Below, piece by piece: positions 63,401 to 64,000 of a stretch of 64,000 nucleotides of DNA. A program made the position numbers and the translations under genes. Source of the stretch: Chrysomallon squamiferum (lineage: Eukaryota; Mollusca; Gastropoda; Neomphalida; Peltospiridae); the NCBI GenBank assembly GCA_012295275.1, contig CM022679.1:15403842-15467841 (forward strand). Direction: 5' to 3'. Each line of letters begins with the position of its first letter. The first letter of the stretch is position 1. The notes beneath the pieces are model-generated. The model was given only the letters and a program-made list of their open reading frames with translations, searched no databases and had not been told where the DNA came from.

Positions 63401-64000
63401 ATGAGTTCAATAATCAAAATTTCCTGATATCTGATGAAAAAACAAAAACAAATTCTGCTTGAAAACAGATAAAAGCTAATTATTGTTAAGTTGAAAGTTG
63501 AAATAATCTTTTTTGCAGTGTTAGTTTATGATTCATATGATAATTATCCCTGTATATGTATCACAGGACATACAGATATGTTTGTGTATTTAAATTACTT
63601 TCGATTTATTTAATTTTATGTTTATGTAATTGTGAATAAAATACATTTTAAGTGTTCTTATGCTTTATATAAGATGTAGTTCTTCCTTTAATGGAAGACT
63701 TGCAAGTATCCAGATAAAAAGAGTTAAAATATATCATGACGTAAAATTTAAACTGTATTGAATTGTTTGCAGATAACAGAATATCATCAGTGGGAACAAT
63801 TAGAAAAGTGATTCCATCTCACCAGTATGACCCCAACAACACCAGCAACAGCTACCCAACACTGAATGATCCTCGACAGAGTCCAGACCCCATGGACATT
63901 CAGCCATCACTTAGATCCTCTCGTGATTATGATGGACTCAGGATGCAGTGTGAATTTGCCATGAACGAGTTGCAGTCAATGACGCAGCAACACGCTGAGG
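56776..64000 (+). CDS. DLG5: DLG5 (discs large homologue 5), N-terminal part, three exons, continues past the window
   Basis: Exons are 56776-57058, 63047-63112 and 63773 onward, open to the window edge; phases agree and about 192 residues are visible. Exon 1 gives a helical domain of about 90 residues starting MEEKHKELLELHRQKFHAVD and containing LCLALETSYPHLLTVMFLG, matching the CARD-like N-terminus of DLG5. Exons 2 and 3 give an acidic Ser-rich linker with SLTSDSEDD, then SSVGTIRK and SRDYDGLRMQCEFAMNELQS. The last matches the D-Y-E-R-L-K-I-Q-C-x-x-A-M-x-x-L-Q-S segment at the start of the DLG5 coiled coil. The PDZ, SH3 and guanylate-kinase domains would lie beyond the window. DLG5 is a MAGUK scaffold at cell junctions that supports polarity and Hippo signalling. 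Intron 1, about 6 kb, contains a deleted Tigger element. Confidence 0.85.
57408..57449. repeat. (AAT)n microsatellite in DLG5 intron 1
   Basis: A run of AAT trinucleotides of about 42 bp. A short (TA)n run precedes it at about 57351-57371, and (TTTC)n follows at about 57660-57688. Confidence 0.95.
58759..59541 (+). mobile_element. Internally deleted Tigger/pogo transposon in DLG5 intron 1 (783 bp)
   Basis: The ends are inverted: CAGTGGTACCTCGACTTACG at the left and the complement of CAGTGGTACCCTGACGTATG at the right. TA follows the right end; the left flank is CA, a probable mutation of the TA target. From the ATG at 59033 it encodes the transposase N-terminus with KRMMSIELKLEFIEKHE, then a nonsense codon, then VANLARQYKHSTSTICTI, the helix-turn-helix of Tigger transposases. 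The catalytic core is missing. It is the same family as 4517-5209 but inserted in the other orientation, and it is about 90 bp longer. Confidence 0.85.

Overview
This is nuclear DNA from an animal, most likely a lophotrochozoan and probably a mollusc. It is AT-rich, every gene is split by GT-AG introns of about 0.2 to 6 kb, and microsatellites and poly(A) runs are abundant. The proteins are bilaterian orthologues, and one intronic repeat resembles a short repeat I remember from mollusc genomes. No prokaryotic genes, CRISPR arrays or operons are present. The species cannot be named from the sequence.

Layout, left to right: (1) 204-1776 (+), the last four coding exons of an SLC5A8-like sodium-coupled monocarboxylate transporter. 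(2) 1777-9740, a gene-poor stretch with exon-like remnants, a decayed retroelement, a 693-bp deleted Tigger/pogo transposon and a three-copy tandem repeat. (3) 9741-15069 (-), a complete SLC25A16-like mitochondrial carrier in eight coding exons, carrying an apparent one-base frameshift and a 23-bp duplication at a splice donor. (4) 15655-17961 (+), CAMLG (GET2 homologue), four exons, head-to-head with SLC25A16. (5) 21869-26556 (-), TFAM, seven exons, with a deleted piggyBac element in intron 2. (6) 26923-37504 (+), a carboxypeptidase E-like prohormone-processing enzyme, nine exons, head-to-head with TFAM across 366 bp that contain a perfect CRE palindrome. (7) 45242-54195 (+), MAD1 (MAD1L1), sixteen coding exons, with decayed duplicates of some exon boundaries inside its introns. 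(8) 56776-64000 (+), the first three coding exons of DLG5, which runs off the right edge; its first intron holds a second deleted Tigger copy in the opposite orientation.

The genes are not one pathway. SLC25A16 and TFAM act in mitochondria, CAMLG in insertion of tail-anchored proteins at the ER, CPE in the secretory pathway, MAD1 in the spindle checkpoint, and DLG5 in cell polarity and junctions. Two of the pairs are divergent and probably share promoters. TFAM, SLC25A16 and DLG5 all lie on human 10q21-q22, so the window probably preserves part of an old bilaterian linkage group.

I found no convincing new biological system. The items most worth a second look are the frameshift plus duplicated splice donor in SLC25A16, the decayed exon-edge duplicates in MAD1, the loss of the pro-region polybasic site in CPE, the R-L-M variant of the MAD1 R-L-K motif, and the exon-like remnants after SLC5A8. 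All gene models come from reading by eye: splice sites were chosen by GT-AG signals, phase and remembered homology, with no transcripts or alignments.
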